The position numbers and the translations under genes are program-made. Of a DNA stretch of 11,432 nt, positions 1 through 7,472 are shown piece by piece (position 1 is the first letter of the stretch; the number at the start of each line of letters is the position of its first letter). Below the pieces are notes generated by a model. That model did no database searches and was not told the DNA's origin. It saw only the letters and a program-made list of their open reading frames with translations. Source of the stretch: Fimbriimonadaceae bacterium (GTDB taxonomy: Bacteria > Armatimonadota > Fimbriimonadia > Fimbriimonadales > Fimbriimonadaceae); the NCBI GenBank assembly GCA_025451715.1, contig JANWJY010000025.1, forward strand, positions 1 through 11,432, read 5' to 3'.

Positions 1-679
1 CGATCTGCTGCGTCTTGCCGTCGGGCGACCAACCGATGCGCTCGACTCCGGTCAGGCACTTGGGCAGTGACTTGGCGGCGCCCAACGTGCCATCGGGGAG
101 AAGCGTCTGGAGCAGGATCGTCGATTCCGACGCGAGGTCGCTTCGGTTGTTCGACTGTTCGATCCTCACCGCGATCGGTGTCGTAAATGAGACAGCGAAT
201 CGAGACGGCGGTGAGTACGGGCCTTCTTTGACCGAAACTTGCCGCATGGTCGTGCTCGCCGAGTCGAGGAGGTGCCACTCGTACGTTGTGGTTGCTCCAG
301 AAAGGCGCATCGTTCTCACGAGCGCGATCTCGGTCTGAGGGAACCATTCGATCGTCGCTGTCTGGAGCACCACGTCTAAGGGCAGAGCAACCGAGCGCAC
401 GGTTCCGGCCGTGCTGTCCCACACGACGAGGCGCTTCGCCTCGGGCTCTGGCGGCCTGGTCCTGTACTCAAAGGGCCGATCGCTCGGCACTTCCTGCACC
501 GCGACCAGGTAACGGCCGGAAGGCGAGGTCGAGAACGAGAGCACGTTCTGCGAGACGACGAGGCGCGGGCCAAGGATCATCAGCGCCCGCTCCGCGGTCA
601 AGACAAGTGAGCGCTCTGGGAGCTGCGCGGGTACGCCCGCGCACACGACAAGAAGGCTAAGAAGCAATGCTCTCCGCAT
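1..679 (-). CDS. Secreted beta-propeller-like protein of unknown function, 5' part only
   Basis: An uninterrupted minus-strand reading frame begins at ATG 679 and runs off the left edge after 226 codons, so the C-terminus is not visible. Residues 1-18 (MRRALLLSLLVVCAGVPA) form a classic signal peptide: two arginines, a hydrophobic core and an Ala-containing cleavage site before QLPE. Two stretches resemble WD40/PD40 (TolB-like) blade motifs: 'SPSGRYLV' near residue 53 and 'WSPDGK' near residue 219. Between them are beta-rich segments such as 'KRLVVWDSTAG', typical of a propeller blade. The protein is therefore probably exported and propeller-shaped, but no catalytic motif is seen and the function is unknown. 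It is divergent from the gene at 725, with only 45 bp between the starts. The start is supported by the signal peptide and by an extended -10-like box immediately upstream. Confidence 0.72.
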   Translation of the reverse strand, partial: MRRALLLSLLVVCAGVPAQLPERSLVLTAERALMILGPRLVVSQNVLSFSTSPSGRYLVAVQEVPSDRPFEYRTRPPEPEAKRLVVWDSTAGTVRSVALPLDVVLQTATIEWFPQTEIALVRTMRLSGATTTYEWHLLDSASTTMRQVSVKEGPYSPPSRFAVSFTTPIAVRIEQSNNRSDLASESTILLQTLLPDGTLGAAKSLPKCLTGVERIGWSPDGKTQQI

Positions 680-685
680 GCCCCT

Positions 686-694
686 ATTCTATCA
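686..694 (-). promoter_or_regulatory. Candidate extended -10 box, possibly giving a leaderless mRNA
   Basis: Read on the minus strand this is TGATAGAAT: an extended -10 (TGn) followed by TAGAAT, one base from the TATAAT consensus. Only six bases separate it from ATG 679, so transcription would begin at or next to the start codon. No Shine-Dalgarno is correctly spaced from that ATG (AGGGG lies one base before it). A weak -35 candidate (TTGTAG) lies about 15 bp upstream. This is inferred from sequence pattern only. Confidence 0.4.
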
Positions 695-724
695 GGCCCA
701 GAGGGGCTACAACGATGGGCGATT

Positions 725-1408
725 GTGGCCGTCTTTAACAGTGTGGTCACCGTCGCAGCGCTCACCCTCGCCTACGCCGTCCAGGGCCAGCTCGCCTACG
801 AGCTCAAATGGAAGCCAAAGAAGGGCGAGGCCCACGTCTACGAGCTCTTCATCAAGGATAAGGACTCGAGCGTCGAGGCCGCGGTCGAGCACAAGGTCAC
901 CGAGGTCAAGTCCGACGGAACGTACACGGTCCAGAGCCGCTCGCTCGGCGCGATCGTGCGCGTCGCGGGCAGCGATATCCGCGACGACCGCCCGAACGAG
1001 GCGCGCGCGACCTTCGATCCGTTCGGAAGGCTGGTCGAGCTCAAAGGGGGCACGACCGGGCTCGCAAAGTACCGCAGCGCGCTCCTCACCAAGTTCGTCG
1101 CACCGCCCCTTGCGGGCGACCTCGGCATGAAGTGGACCTACGAGCGCGAGAGGGACAGGCCTACGGGGCTTGCCGCGTGCAAAATCGAGTACACGCTCTC
1201 GAGCGCAAAGGACGGGATGGCAGAAGTGCAGTTCAAGTTCACAGAGCTCGGCGGCGAGTTCTCCCAGACGGCGACTGGAACGTGGTGGATCAACACCACG
1301 AACACGAACAAATGGCTGCCGGTGAGGATGGAGGCGAAGGTGAAGAACTTCGCAGGAAGCGAGAGCGCAGAGACTGAGATCAAGCTCGTTCTTCGCAGAC
1401 CTGAGTGA
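725..1408 (+). CDS. Secreted protein of unknown function (227 aa)
   Basis: The frame opens with GTG 725 and ends with TGA at 1408. The N-terminus (MAVFNSVVTVAALTLAYAVQGQ) is hydrophobic and looks like an export signal, though it lacks the usual basic residues. The rest is rich in alternating polar/hydrophobic beta strands: 'AYELKWKPKKGEAHVYELF', 'GTYTVQSRSLGAIVRV', 'KWTYERERDRPTG' and 'GTWWINTTNTNKWLPVRMEAKVKNF'. This pattern recalls uncharacterised secreted proteins of the DUF6263 kind, but that resemblance is from memory and weak. No catalytic residues or cofactor motifs are recognised. No in-frame ATG lies upstream and the Shine-Dalgarno is poor (GAGGGG about 18 bp away), so the exact start is uncertain. 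Its 3' end overlaps the end of the convergent coaBC by 29 bp. Confidence 0.7.
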   Translation: MAVFNSVVTVAALTLAYAVQGQLAYELKWKPKKGEAHVYELFIKDKDSSVEAAVEHKVTEVKSDGTYTVQSRSLGAIVRVAGSDIRDDRPNEARATFDPFGRLVELKGGTTGLAKYRSALLTKFVAPPLAGDLGMKWTYERERDRPTGLAACKIEYTLSSAKDGMAEVQFKFTELGGEFSQTATGTWWINTTNTNKWLPVRMEAKVKNFAGSESAETEIKLVLRRPE

Positions 1409-2558
1409 GCAGCCACAGCGCGCACTTCAGCTTGCTCATCCTTCCGCTGCTCGCCTCCCGCCCGTCTGCGAAAAGGAGCGTGAGGTCGTTGTACTCGCTG
1501 TCGAACGCGATGTCGCTTCGACCGATGTCGTTGACCGCGACCGCGTAGACTCCCTTCTTCTCGATCTTTTCGCGCGCCTTCTCGATCCCGCCGTCGGGCT
1601 CCGCGGCGAACGCGATGGACCTGCCCTTTGTGAGCTTGCTCAGCTCCGCGAGCACGTCGGGGTTAGGAACGAGCTTCACTTCGCCCATCTCACCCGACCT
1701 GATCTTTCCCTCGACCTTGTCAGCGGGCCGGTAGTCGGCGACGGCAGCGACGCCGACGATGAGGTCGGCGGTCTTCGCAAAAGGCTTCGCGGCGTCGAGC
1801 ATCTGCTGCGCCGTGCGAACGCTGATGTTCTGAGACTGAAGCGGCAGCGGCGCCCTCTGCGGCCCCGCGACGACTGTGACCTCTGCGCCCATGAGCAGCG
1901 CGGCGCGCGCGACCGCCGCACCCATCTTTCCGCTCGATCTGTTGGTGAGCACGCGCACGTCGTCGAGCTGCTCCTCCGTCGGGCCGCTCGTGACCAAGAC
2001 CGTTTTGCCCTTTAGGAGCTGAGCGACGTTTGCGACGCTCGTGACGGCATTGACGATCTGTTCGACCGAAGCGAGCTTGCCCTGGCCCTGCTCGCCGCAC
2101 GCGACCTCGCCCTCGTCGGGCTCGACGATGACCGCCGCACGCGCACGCAAAGTCTCCAATGACGCGCGCGTCGCCTCGTGCGCAAACATCGAGGGGTTCA
2201 TCGCTGGTGCAACCACCATCGGTCCCGTGTACGCGAGAGCGAGCGTCGTGAGCATGTCGTCCGCGTAGCCGTTCGCGATCTTGTTGATCACGTTCGCGGT
2301 CGCCGGCGCGATCACGAGCACGGAAGCAGACCGCGCCCAGTCGATGTGCGCCATGCGCCCGCGCTCGGGCTCCTCGAACGTGTCCTGCAGACAGGGCTGT
2401 CCCGTCAGCGCCTCGAACAGCGCAACGGAAACAAACTTCTGCGCGCCGTCTGTGAGGCACACGCGCACAACGAACTCCTCTCGCATAAGCGACCGCGCAA
2501 GGTCGCAAGCGCGGTACGCGGCAACGGAACCGGAGACGCCGAGGACGGCAGTCCTCAC
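1380..2558 (-). CDS. coaBC: Bifunctional phosphopantothenoylcysteine decarboxylase / phosphopantothenate-cysteine ligase
   Basis: CoaBC catalyses two cytosolic steps of coenzyme A synthesis: joining 4'-phosphopantothenate to cysteine (CoaB) and FMN-dependent decarboxylation of the product (CoaC). The length is 392 aa, close to the usual ~400. The N-terminal CoaC half shows the flavoprotein opening 'VLGVSGSVAAYRA', 'AHIDWAR' with the catalytic His, 'APATANVINKIANGYADD', the 'PAMNPSMF' substrate-clamp motif and 'ACGEQGQGKL' with the active-site Cys. The CoaB half shows 'VLVTSGPTEEQLDDVRVLTN', 'RSSGKMG', 'AAVADYRPA', a KI-type lysine motif, 'NPDVL' and 'FAAE'. The usual 'VAND' appears as 'AVNDIGRSD'. 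GTG 2558 is chosen because it begins directly at the conserved flavoprotein strand and overlaps the gmk stop by 4 nt (GTGA), implying translational coupling. The reading frame stays open far upstream, but that part is antisense shadow across gmk. It is the last gene of the operon. Confidence 0.96.
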   Translation of the reverse strand: MRTAVLGVSGSVAAYRACDLARSLMREEFVVRVCLTDGAQKFVSVALFEALTGQPCLQDTFEEPERGRMAHIDWARSASVLVIAPATANVINKIANGYADDMLTTLALAYTGPMVVAPAMNPSMFAHEATRASLETLRARAAVIVEPDEGEVACGEQGQGKLASVEQIVNAVTSVANVAQLLKGKTVLVTSGPTEEQLDDVRVLTNRSSGKMGAAVARAALLMGAEVTVVAGPQRAPLPLQSQNISVRTAQQMLDAAKPFAKTADLIVGVAAVADYRPADKVEGKIRSGEMGEVKLVPNPDVLAELSKLTKGRSIAFAAEPDGGIEKAREKIEKKGVYAVAVNDIGRSDIAFDSEYNDLTLLFADGREASSGRMSKLKCALWLLTQVCEERA

Positions 2559-3091
2559 CTCACCGCCTCCATCAGCTTCCGCACAACCGCGTCCACGTCG
2601 TCGTTCACGATCTGAAGCTGGTACCGGTCTGAGAGCGCCATCTCGTCGTGCGCGTTGCGCAGCCGCTTCTGGATCGTCTCCTCGTCGTCTGTCTTTCGGC
2701 CACGGATGCGCGCCTCCAGTTCTTCGAGCGAAGGCGGGAGGATGAACACAGTAATGGCATCGGGGCGTAGGTGCATCACCTCGATCGCGCCCTGCACGTC
2801 GATCTTCAAGACCGGTATCTTGTCCTGCTCGATGATCGCCTCCGTGTCCTTCTTCGGCGACGCGTAATAGTGGCCGTGCACGACCTTGTGCTCCCAGAAG
2901 TGCCCTTGGTCCAGCAGGTACTTGAACGTCGAGATGTCGACGAAGTTGTAGTCGCGGCCGTCGACCTCGCCGGCGCGCGGCTTGCGCGTCGTGTACGTGA
3001 CGACGCGCACGATGCGCGGGTCCGCCGCGCGCCACGCGTCGATGATCGTGTCCTTGCCCACTCCGCTCGGCCCGCTCAGGATGACGATCAT
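2555..3091 (-). CDS. gmk: Guanylate kinase
   Basis: Gmk phosphorylates GMP to GDP with ATP in the cytosol and is essential for GTP, dGTP and (p)ppGpp pools. The 178-aa product shows the P-loop 'GPSGVGKDT' at residues 7-15, the GMP-binding stretch 'TTRKPRAGEVDGRDYNFV', 'VHGHYYASP', the signature 'LKIDVQGA', the lid/arginine region 'RIRGRKTDDEETIQKRL' and a terminal 'IVNDDVDAVVRKL'. It is slightly shorter than the E. coli enzyme (207 aa) because both ends are minimal. Asp14 replaces the more usual Gly/Ser after the P-loop lysine. ATG 3091 overlaps the yvcK stop by 4 nt (ATGA), and the gene ends inside the coaBC start (GTGA). In many bacteria rpoZ lies between gmk and coaBC; here there is no room for it. 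Upstream in-frame codons are shadow of yvcK. Confidence 0.96.
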   Translation of the reverse strand: MIVILSGPSGVGKDTIIDAWRAADPRIVRVVTYTTRKPRAGEVDGRDYNFVDISTFKYLLDQGHFWEHKVVHGHYYASPKKDTEAIIEQDKIPVLKIDVQGAIEVMHLRPDAITVFILPPSLEELEARIRGRKTDDEETIQKRLRNAHDEMALSDRYQLQIVNDDVDAVVRKLMEAVR

Positions 3092-4407
3092 CGGTACAAC
3101 AGGTCCATCAGCGCGTTCGCGAGCCGCGCGGGGTCGTGCCGGACGTAGTCGGTCTCGGACATCAGGTCGCCGGTGACGGGCTTGTAGCCCATCTGCCGCA
3201 GGCGCTCGACGTCCGGCTCGACGATGTCCTGCTTGTGAGAGTGGTAACGGTCGGCCGTGTCGGCAGATGGCGACATGACGTTGACGAGCACGTAGTCGCA
3301 CACGCGGCCGTCTACGTTCGCCTCGAGCGCGACGACGTGCTCAGCGGCTGTAAACGCCTCGCTCTCGCCGCGCTGAGTCATCACGTTGCACACATAGGCC
3401 TTCAGCGCCTTCGAGTCCTCGATCGCCTTCGCGATCCCTGGCACGAGCAGGTTCGGGATCACGCTCGTGAACACGCTGCCTGGCCCGATCACGATCAGGT
3501 CCGCGGCCTTGATCGCCTCAAGCGCCTCGGGGTGCGGCTCGACCTCTGCGGGGTCGAGGTACACGCGCCGGATCGGCCCGCCCGACTCGACGATCGCGGT
3601 CTCGCCGCAGATCTCGTTGCCGTCGGCCATCAGCGCGCGCAAACGAACGGTGTTGCGGGTCGAGGGGATGACGCGCCCGCGGATCGCGAGGACCTCGCTC
3701 GCCATCTGCAGCGCGGCGTCGACGTCGCCGGTGCGCTCGTAGAACCCAGCGATCAGGAAGTTGCCGATCGAGTGGCCGCTGAAAACGCCGCTCGACTCCT
3801 TGAAGCGGTACTGGAAGAGGTCGGTCATCCTCTTCTCCGCGTCGGCGAGCGCGACCAAGCAGTTGCGGATGTCGCCGGGCGGGATCATCCCCATCTCGGT
3901 TGTCAGACGCCCGCTCGATCCGCCGTCGTCGGTCACCGTCACGAGCGCCGTGATGTTCGATGAGTACTGCTTAAGTCCGCGCAACAACGTGCTGAGTCCC
4001 GTCCCCCCACCGAGGGCGACGATCCGAGGGCCGAGCGCGAGCATCTGCTTGCGCGCGTACGCGTCCATCACGCCGTTGCGAGAGTTCGGGTCGACCGCCT
4101 CCGCGACGCGCTTGTCGAAGCGCTTGACCCCCCACACGACCACCGAAGCGCCGAAGAAGACGAGCAACAGGCCGAGCACGTGCGTCACCGTGTCCGCGCT
4201 GTCGCCGAAACCGAGCCCCGCAAGGAACCCGCCCCACGTAGAGGACGCGTTCTCGTACACCGGCTCGAGCAAAGTGCGGAAGATGATGATCGCGCCGAGA
4301 AGCGACACGAGGAGGCCCGCGACGGCGGCGGCGACGTAGCGATAAATCCCAGCGGTCGGCGCGAGGAGCCGACGGAACCGGTGGCGTCTAGTCCTTCTTG
4401 TCCTCAT
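3088..4407 (-). CDS. yvcK: YvcK/CofD-like protein with an added N-terminal membrane domain
   Basis: YvcK-family proteins (also called gluconeogenesis factor) resemble the CofD transferase fold, bind UDP-sugars in studied cases, and are needed for envelope integrity and growth on gluconeogenic carbon sources. The 439-aa product has a very basic start (MRTRRTRRHRFRR), then two predicted membrane helices at about residues 22-47 and 73-94. After a short linker comes the cytosolic domain: 'VALGGGTGLSTLLRGLK' (from about 130), 'VTVTDDGGSSGRL', 'PPGDIRNCLVALAD', 'HSIGNFLIAGFYE' and 'IGPGSVFTSVIPNLLVPGI'. The core is canonical. Membrane-anchored forms are known elsewhere (e.g. cyanobacteria, from memory) but the classic Bacillus protein is soluble. 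The start overlaps the upstream holin-like gene by 20 nt and the stop overlaps gmk by 4 nt, so the genes are probably co-transcribed. No good Shine-Dalgarno precedes ATG 4407, but no other ATG lies ahead of the helices. Confidence 0.93.
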   Translation of the reverse strand: MRTRRTRRHRFRRLLAPTAGIYRYVAAAVAGLLVSLLGAIIIFRTLLEPVYENASSTWGGFLAGLGFGDSADTVTHVLGLLLVFFGASVVVWGVKRFDKRVAEAVDPNSRNGVMDAYARKQMLALGPRIVALGGGTGLSTLLRGLKQYSSNITALVTVTDDGGSSGRLTTEMGMIPPGDIRNCLVALADAEKRMTDLFQYRFKESSGVFSGHSIGNFLIAGFYERTGDVDAALQMASEVLAIRGRVIPSTRNTVRLRALMADGNEICGETAIVESGGPIRRVYLDPAEVEPHPEALEAIKAADLIVIGPGSVFTSVIPNLLVPGIAKAIEDSKALKAYVCNVMTQRGESEAFTAAEHVVALEANVDGRVCDYVLVNVMSPSADTADRYHSHKQDIVEPDVERLRQMGYKPVTGDLMSETDYVRHDPARLANALMDLLYR

Positions 4408-4774
4408 CCGGGATCAGGATTCCGAGCAGGCCGTACACGACCGAGAGCACCAGGCTCCCCACCAGGGCGGCGAGAAACCCGTCCACGACGAATCCGATCT
4501 TAAGGCTACCCGCCAGCCACAACATCGCGGCGTTCACGACCAGCGAGAACAGCCCCAGCGTCAGACAGTTGAGCGGGATCGTAAGGAACTTGACCACCTT
4601 GCCAAGGGTCGCATTGATCAGCGCCAGCACCGCCGCGCCGAGCAGCAGCGTCATCGCGTCACCGAAGCTCTTGATCTCGATAACGTCGAAGCCCGCCATG
4701 AACATCCCGGTCACCTTCGCCGCCACGACGAGCGCGACCGCGAACAGGACCCACTTTAGCAAAAGCCTCTTCAT
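4388..4774 (-). CDS. Small four-helix membrane protein, phage-holin-IV / YvlD-like family
   Basis: The 128-aa product is mostly hydrophobic, with about four membrane helices: 'LLLKWVLFAVALVVAAKVTG', the segment around 'AMTLLLGAAVLALINATLG', 'LTLGLFSLVVNAAMLWLAG', and 'LAALVGSLVLSVVYGLLGIL'. It ends in a charged tail, 'PDEDKKD'. The order helix, 'INATLGKVVKFLTIPLNCLTLGLFSLVVNA', helix is the hallmark of the Phage_holin_4_2 / YvlD-type family. Despite the name, these are ordinary chromosomal proteins of unknown role, found widely. ATG 4774 is chosen over an upstream in-frame ATG at 4867 because GGAAGAGG lies 6 nt before it and the longer form adds a non-family leader antisense to mutS. It is the first gene of the operon with yvcK, gmk and coaBC, hinting at an envelope-linked role. 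Confidence 0.87.
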   Translation of the reverse strand: MKRLLLKWVLFAVALVVAAKVTGMFMAGFDVIEIKSFGDAMTLLLGAAVLALINATLGKVVKFLTIPLNCLTLGLFSLVVNAAMLWLAGSLKIGFVVDGFLAALVGSLVLSVVYGLLGILIPDEDKKD

Positions 4775-4780
4775 TTCGTG

Positions 4781-4788
4781 CCTCTTCC
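4781..4788 (-). promoter_or_regulatory. Shine-Dalgarno for the holin-like gene
   Basis: On the minus strand this reads GGAAGAGG, 6 nt before ATG 4774. It decides the start of the holin-like gene in favour of the shorter 128-aa form. It lies in the 49-bp gap between this ATG and the mutS TTG, which must also hold both divergent promoters. Confidence 0.65.
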
Positions 4789-4823
4789 GGGGGAGCCGTA
4801 ATCCGCCATACTCAGAGTCTACT

Positions 4824-7376
4824 TTGAAGGCCCAGACCCCGCTCCTCAAGCAGTACTTCCAGACCAAGGCCGCCTACCCCGGCGCCCTGATCGCCATGCG
4901 GGTCGGCGACTTCTACGAGTTCTACGGGGAGGACGCCGAGACCGCTTCCGGAGCCCTAGAGATCACCCTCACCGGTAGGGAGGACGGCAACAACGGGCGG
5001 GTCTCGATGGCCGGCGTGCCGTACCACTCGGTCGAGAGGTACCTCGCCCGGCTGGTGCAGCAGGGCTACAAGGTCGCCCTCTGCGACCAGGTCGAGGACC
5101 CGAGGCTCGCCAAGGGGCTGGTGAAGCGCGAGGTGACGCGGGTGCTCTCCGCCGGGACCCTGATGGACGACGCGATGCTCGAGTCGTCGTCGAACAACTT
5201 CCTCGCAGCGGTTTGTATGCTCGAGGGCCGCGCGGGGCTCGCAATGCTCGACCCCTCGACCGGGGAGTTCATCGTGACGGAGATCGAGGGATCGTCCGTC
5301 GCGGACAGGCTGCTGCAGGAGATCGCGCGCCTTCGCCCGTCGGAGCTCTTGTACTCCGAAGACGAAAAAGAGATCGGAGAGACGGCGGTGAGATCGCTCG
5401 GCGTGAGCGGCACAGAGGAGAAGCGCATGTCCCTCGACCGCGCAGAAAGGTCGCTCCTGCGCCACTTCAACGTCGTCAACCTTCAGGGATTCGGAGTCGA
5501 GGGCAAGTCCGGCGCAGTGACGGCCGCGTCGATGGTCCTCGAATACGCGCGCTCGCACGGACTGGACCTCAAGCACATCGACTCGCTCTCGACCTACTCG
5601 ACCGAGTCGTTCATGAAGCTCGACCCCGCGACGCGACGGTCATTGGAGCTGACGCAGAACATCGCCGACGGCTCGCGCCGCTACACGCTGATCGATGTCC
5701 TTGATGAGACGGTCACCGCAATGGGCGCGCGGCTTTTGAAGCGGTGGGTGGAGCAGCCCTTGCTCGAAAGAGAGCCGATCGAGCGGCGGCACGAGGCGGT
5801 CGGTCGGCTCATCGAGCACGCGCTGGTGCGCGGTGACCTGCGCGACGCGCTGCAGAAGGTGCGCGACGTCGAGCGCCTCACCTCCCGCGCGTCAACGGGG
5901 CTCGCCTCACCGCGCGACCTCGCCTCCCTGCGCGACTCGCTGCTCGCCCTGCCCGTGCTCGACGACGCACTGAGGAAGGTCGCGCTCGGACGCCTGCACG
6001 AGCTAAGGGCGCAGACGAGCGACCACGGCGACCTCGCCCGCCACCTCGAGAAGGCGATCATCCAAGACCCGCCGCACGTGCTGCGTGAGGGCGGCGTCAT
6101 CAAACCCGGCTTCGACATGGAGCTCGACAGCCTGCGCGAGTTGGGCAAGAGCGGAAAGTCGTACATCGCGGCCCTGGAGAAGACAGAAAGGGAGTCGACC
6201 GGCATTGACCGCCTCAAGGTCGGATACAACTCGGTTTTCGGCTACTACCTCGAGGTCGGCAACGCGAACAAGCACAAGGTCCCCGAGCACTACATCCGCA
6301 AACAGACGCTCGCGAACGCAGAGCGCTACATCACTGCAGAGCTTAAGGAGCACGAGAGCGCGGTGCTCGGCGCAGAAGAAAAAGCAGTCGCGCTCGAGAC
6401 CGACATTTTCACGCGGCTGCGATCGCGCGTCGCAGAGAACGCAAGCGCGCTTCTCCAGACCGCGCGCGCAATCGCAGAGATCGACGTGCTCATCTCCCTC
6501 GCCGAGGCCGCGGTGAAGATGCGCTACACCAAGCCGGAGATCACCGACGATGACGTCCTTGAAATCGAGGAGGCGAGGCACCCCGTTGTCGAGGCGCACA
6601 CGCCGCTGTTCGTCTCCAACGACCTCTCGCTCGGGACGACACGCCTTGTCGTGCTCACCGGCCCGAACATGAGCGGCAAGTCTACGTACTTGCGTCAGAC
6701 AGCGCTGATCGTACTGATGGCGCAGATCGGCTCGTTCGTCCCCGCCACGAAAGCAAAGATGGGGATGTGCGACCGCATCTTCACGCGCATCGGCGCGAAG
6801 GACGAGCTCGCGACCGGCCAGTCCACGTTCATGGTCGAGATGGTCGAGAGCGCGAACATCCTCAACAACGCCACCCACCGCTCGCTCGTGATCCTCGACG
6901 AGGTCGGCCGCGGCACGTCGACCTATGATGGATTGGCGATCGCGTGGGCGATGGTCGAGCACCTTGCGCGCGTGCGCGCCAAGGTGCTGTTCGCCACCCA
7001 CTACCACCAGCTCAACGCGCTCGCCGAGCAGGTTCAGGGCGTGGCGAACTTCCGCGTCTCCGTCGAGGAGGTCGGCGACCGCGTCGTGTGGACGCACAAG
7101 GTCTTGCCCGGCGGCACCGACCGCAGCTACGGCGTGCAGGTCGCGCGCATGGCGGGCATCCCCCCCGTGGTCCTGCGCCGCGCCGCTGAGATCCTCGCCG
7201 AGCTCGAGCGCGACCCCGCGACGCCTTCCATCGGCCCGGGCCTCGCGGGCGTGCAGATGACGCTCTTCGACGCCGCGCCGTCGGAGGTCGAAGAGGAGAT
7301 CAAACGCCTCGACCTCAACGCCCTTACGCCCGTCGAGGCGCTGGTGAAGTTAGAGGAGCTGAAGAAGCGGCTGTGA
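4824..7376 (+). CDS. mutS: DNA mismatch repair ATPase MutS
   Basis: MutS recognises mismatches and small loops and recruits MutL. The 850-aa length matches E. coli MutS (853). Domain I carries the mismatch-wedge motif Phe30-Tyr31-Glu32 in 'GDFYEFYGEDA'. The clamp/lever core includes 'GYNSVFGYYLEVGNANKHKVP' and 'RKQTLANAERYITAELKEHE'. The ATPase has Walker A 'GPNMSGKST' at 613-621, Walker B 'LVILDEVGRGTSTYDG' with Asp692-Glu693, and 'FATHYHQL' around 726. Near the C-terminus 'QMTLF' at 811-815 matches the beta-clamp-binding motif, in the same place as in E. coli. TTG 4824 is chosen because the family N-terminus ('TPLLKQYFQTK') begins just after it and the in-frame codons ahead belong to the antisense holin-like gene. 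No clear Shine-Dalgarno is visible. No mutL is in the window. Confidence 0.97.
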   Translation: MKAQTPLLKQYFQTKAAYPGALIAMRVGDFYEFYGEDAETASGALEITLTGREDGNNGRVSMAGVPYHSVERYLARLVQQGYKVALCDQVEDPRLAKGLVKREVTRVLSAGTLMDDAMLESSSNNFLAAVCMLEGRAGLAMLDPSTGEFIVTEIEGSSVADRLLQEIARLRPSELLYSEDEKEIGETAVRSLGVSGTEEKRMSLDRAERSLLRHFNVVNLQGFGVEGKSGAVTAASMVLEYARSHGLDLKHIDSLSTYSTESFMKLDPATRRSLELTQNIADGSRRYTLIDVLDETVTAMGARLLKRWVEQPLLEREPIERRHEAVGRLIEHALVRGDLRDALQKVRDVERLTSRASTGLASPRDLASLRDSLLALPVLDDALRKVALGRLHELRAQTSDHGDLARHLEKAIIQDPPHVLREGGVIKPGFDMELDSLRELGKSGKSYIAALEKTERESTGIDRLKVGYNSVFGYYLEVGNANKHKVPEHYIRKQTLANAERYITAELKEHESAVLGAEEKAVALETDIFTRLRSRVAENASALLQTARAIAEIDVLISLAEAAVKMRYTKPEITDDDVLEIEEARHPVVEAHTPLFVSNDLSLGTTRLVVLTGPNMSGKSTYLRQTALIVLMAQIGSFVPATKAKMGMCDRIFTRIGAKDELATGQSTFMVEMVESANILNNATHRSLVILDEVGRGTSTYDGLAIAWAMVEHLARVRAKVLFATHYHQLNALAEQVQGVANFRVSVEEVGDRVVWTHKVLPGGTDRSYGVQVARMAGIPPVVLRRAAEILAELERDPATPSIGPGLAGVQMTLFDAAPSEVEEEIKRLDLNALTPVEALVKLEELKKRL

Positions 7377-7465
7377 TTTAGGACTGTGGGGTCATCCTGA
7401 GCCTGTGGAAGGAGACCGCGCTTTGGATTGATTTGACGTGGCAAAAAAACTACTGCAGTGGAGCC
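7377..7465. other. Intergenic gap after mutS with a degenerate repeat-like motif
   Basis: This 89-bp spacer separates convergent mutS and the small secreted-protein gene. It is AT-richer than its surroundings. At 7391-7413 it carries GTCATCCTGAGC followed by CTGTGGAAGGA. That looks like a variant of the dispersed GTCATCCTGAGC...GAAGGA intergenic sequence familiar from many environmental bacterial genomes (recalled from memory, not checked). No T-tract follows mutS on the plus strand, so no mutS terminator is evident. Confidence 0.4.
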
Positions 7466-7472
7466 TCAGTAA
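7443..7472 (-). terminator. Candidate intrinsic terminator of the small secreted-protein gene
   Basis: On the minus strand a TTACTG arm (7467-7472, overlapping the stop codon) can pair with CAGTAG (7450-7455; five Watson-Crick pairs plus one G-T), followed at once by seven Ts (7443-7449). The stem is short and has an 11-nt loop, so it would be a weak terminator, but the T-run is the only one of that length near a gene end in this window. Confidence 0.45.

Noticed and set aside
286..660. Plus-strand open frame opposite the left-edge secreted protein
   Set aside because: The minus strand has a signal peptide and propeller-like motifs. The plus-strand product is Arg/Ala-rich low complexity.
2559..3035. 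N-terminal extension of coaBC to 551 aa
   Set aside because: The extension is out-of-frame shadow of gmk. The conserved CoaC flavoprotein strand begins at GTG 2558.
3136..3963. 275-codon open frame antisense to yvcK
   Set aside because: Shadow of the canonical yvcK coding frame. Its composition is typical of reverse-frame artefacts.
4398..4823. Upstream in-frame extension of mutS giving a 992-aa reading frame
   Set aside because: The extra N-terminus is antisense to the holin-like gene and lacks MutS family sequence. The conserved N-terminus begins right after TTG 4824.
6003..7097. Long (364 codon) open frame antisense to mutS
   Set aside because: It mirrors the mutS codon structure, as expected in high-GC DNA, and has a low-complexity Arg/Val/Asp-rich product with no family motif.
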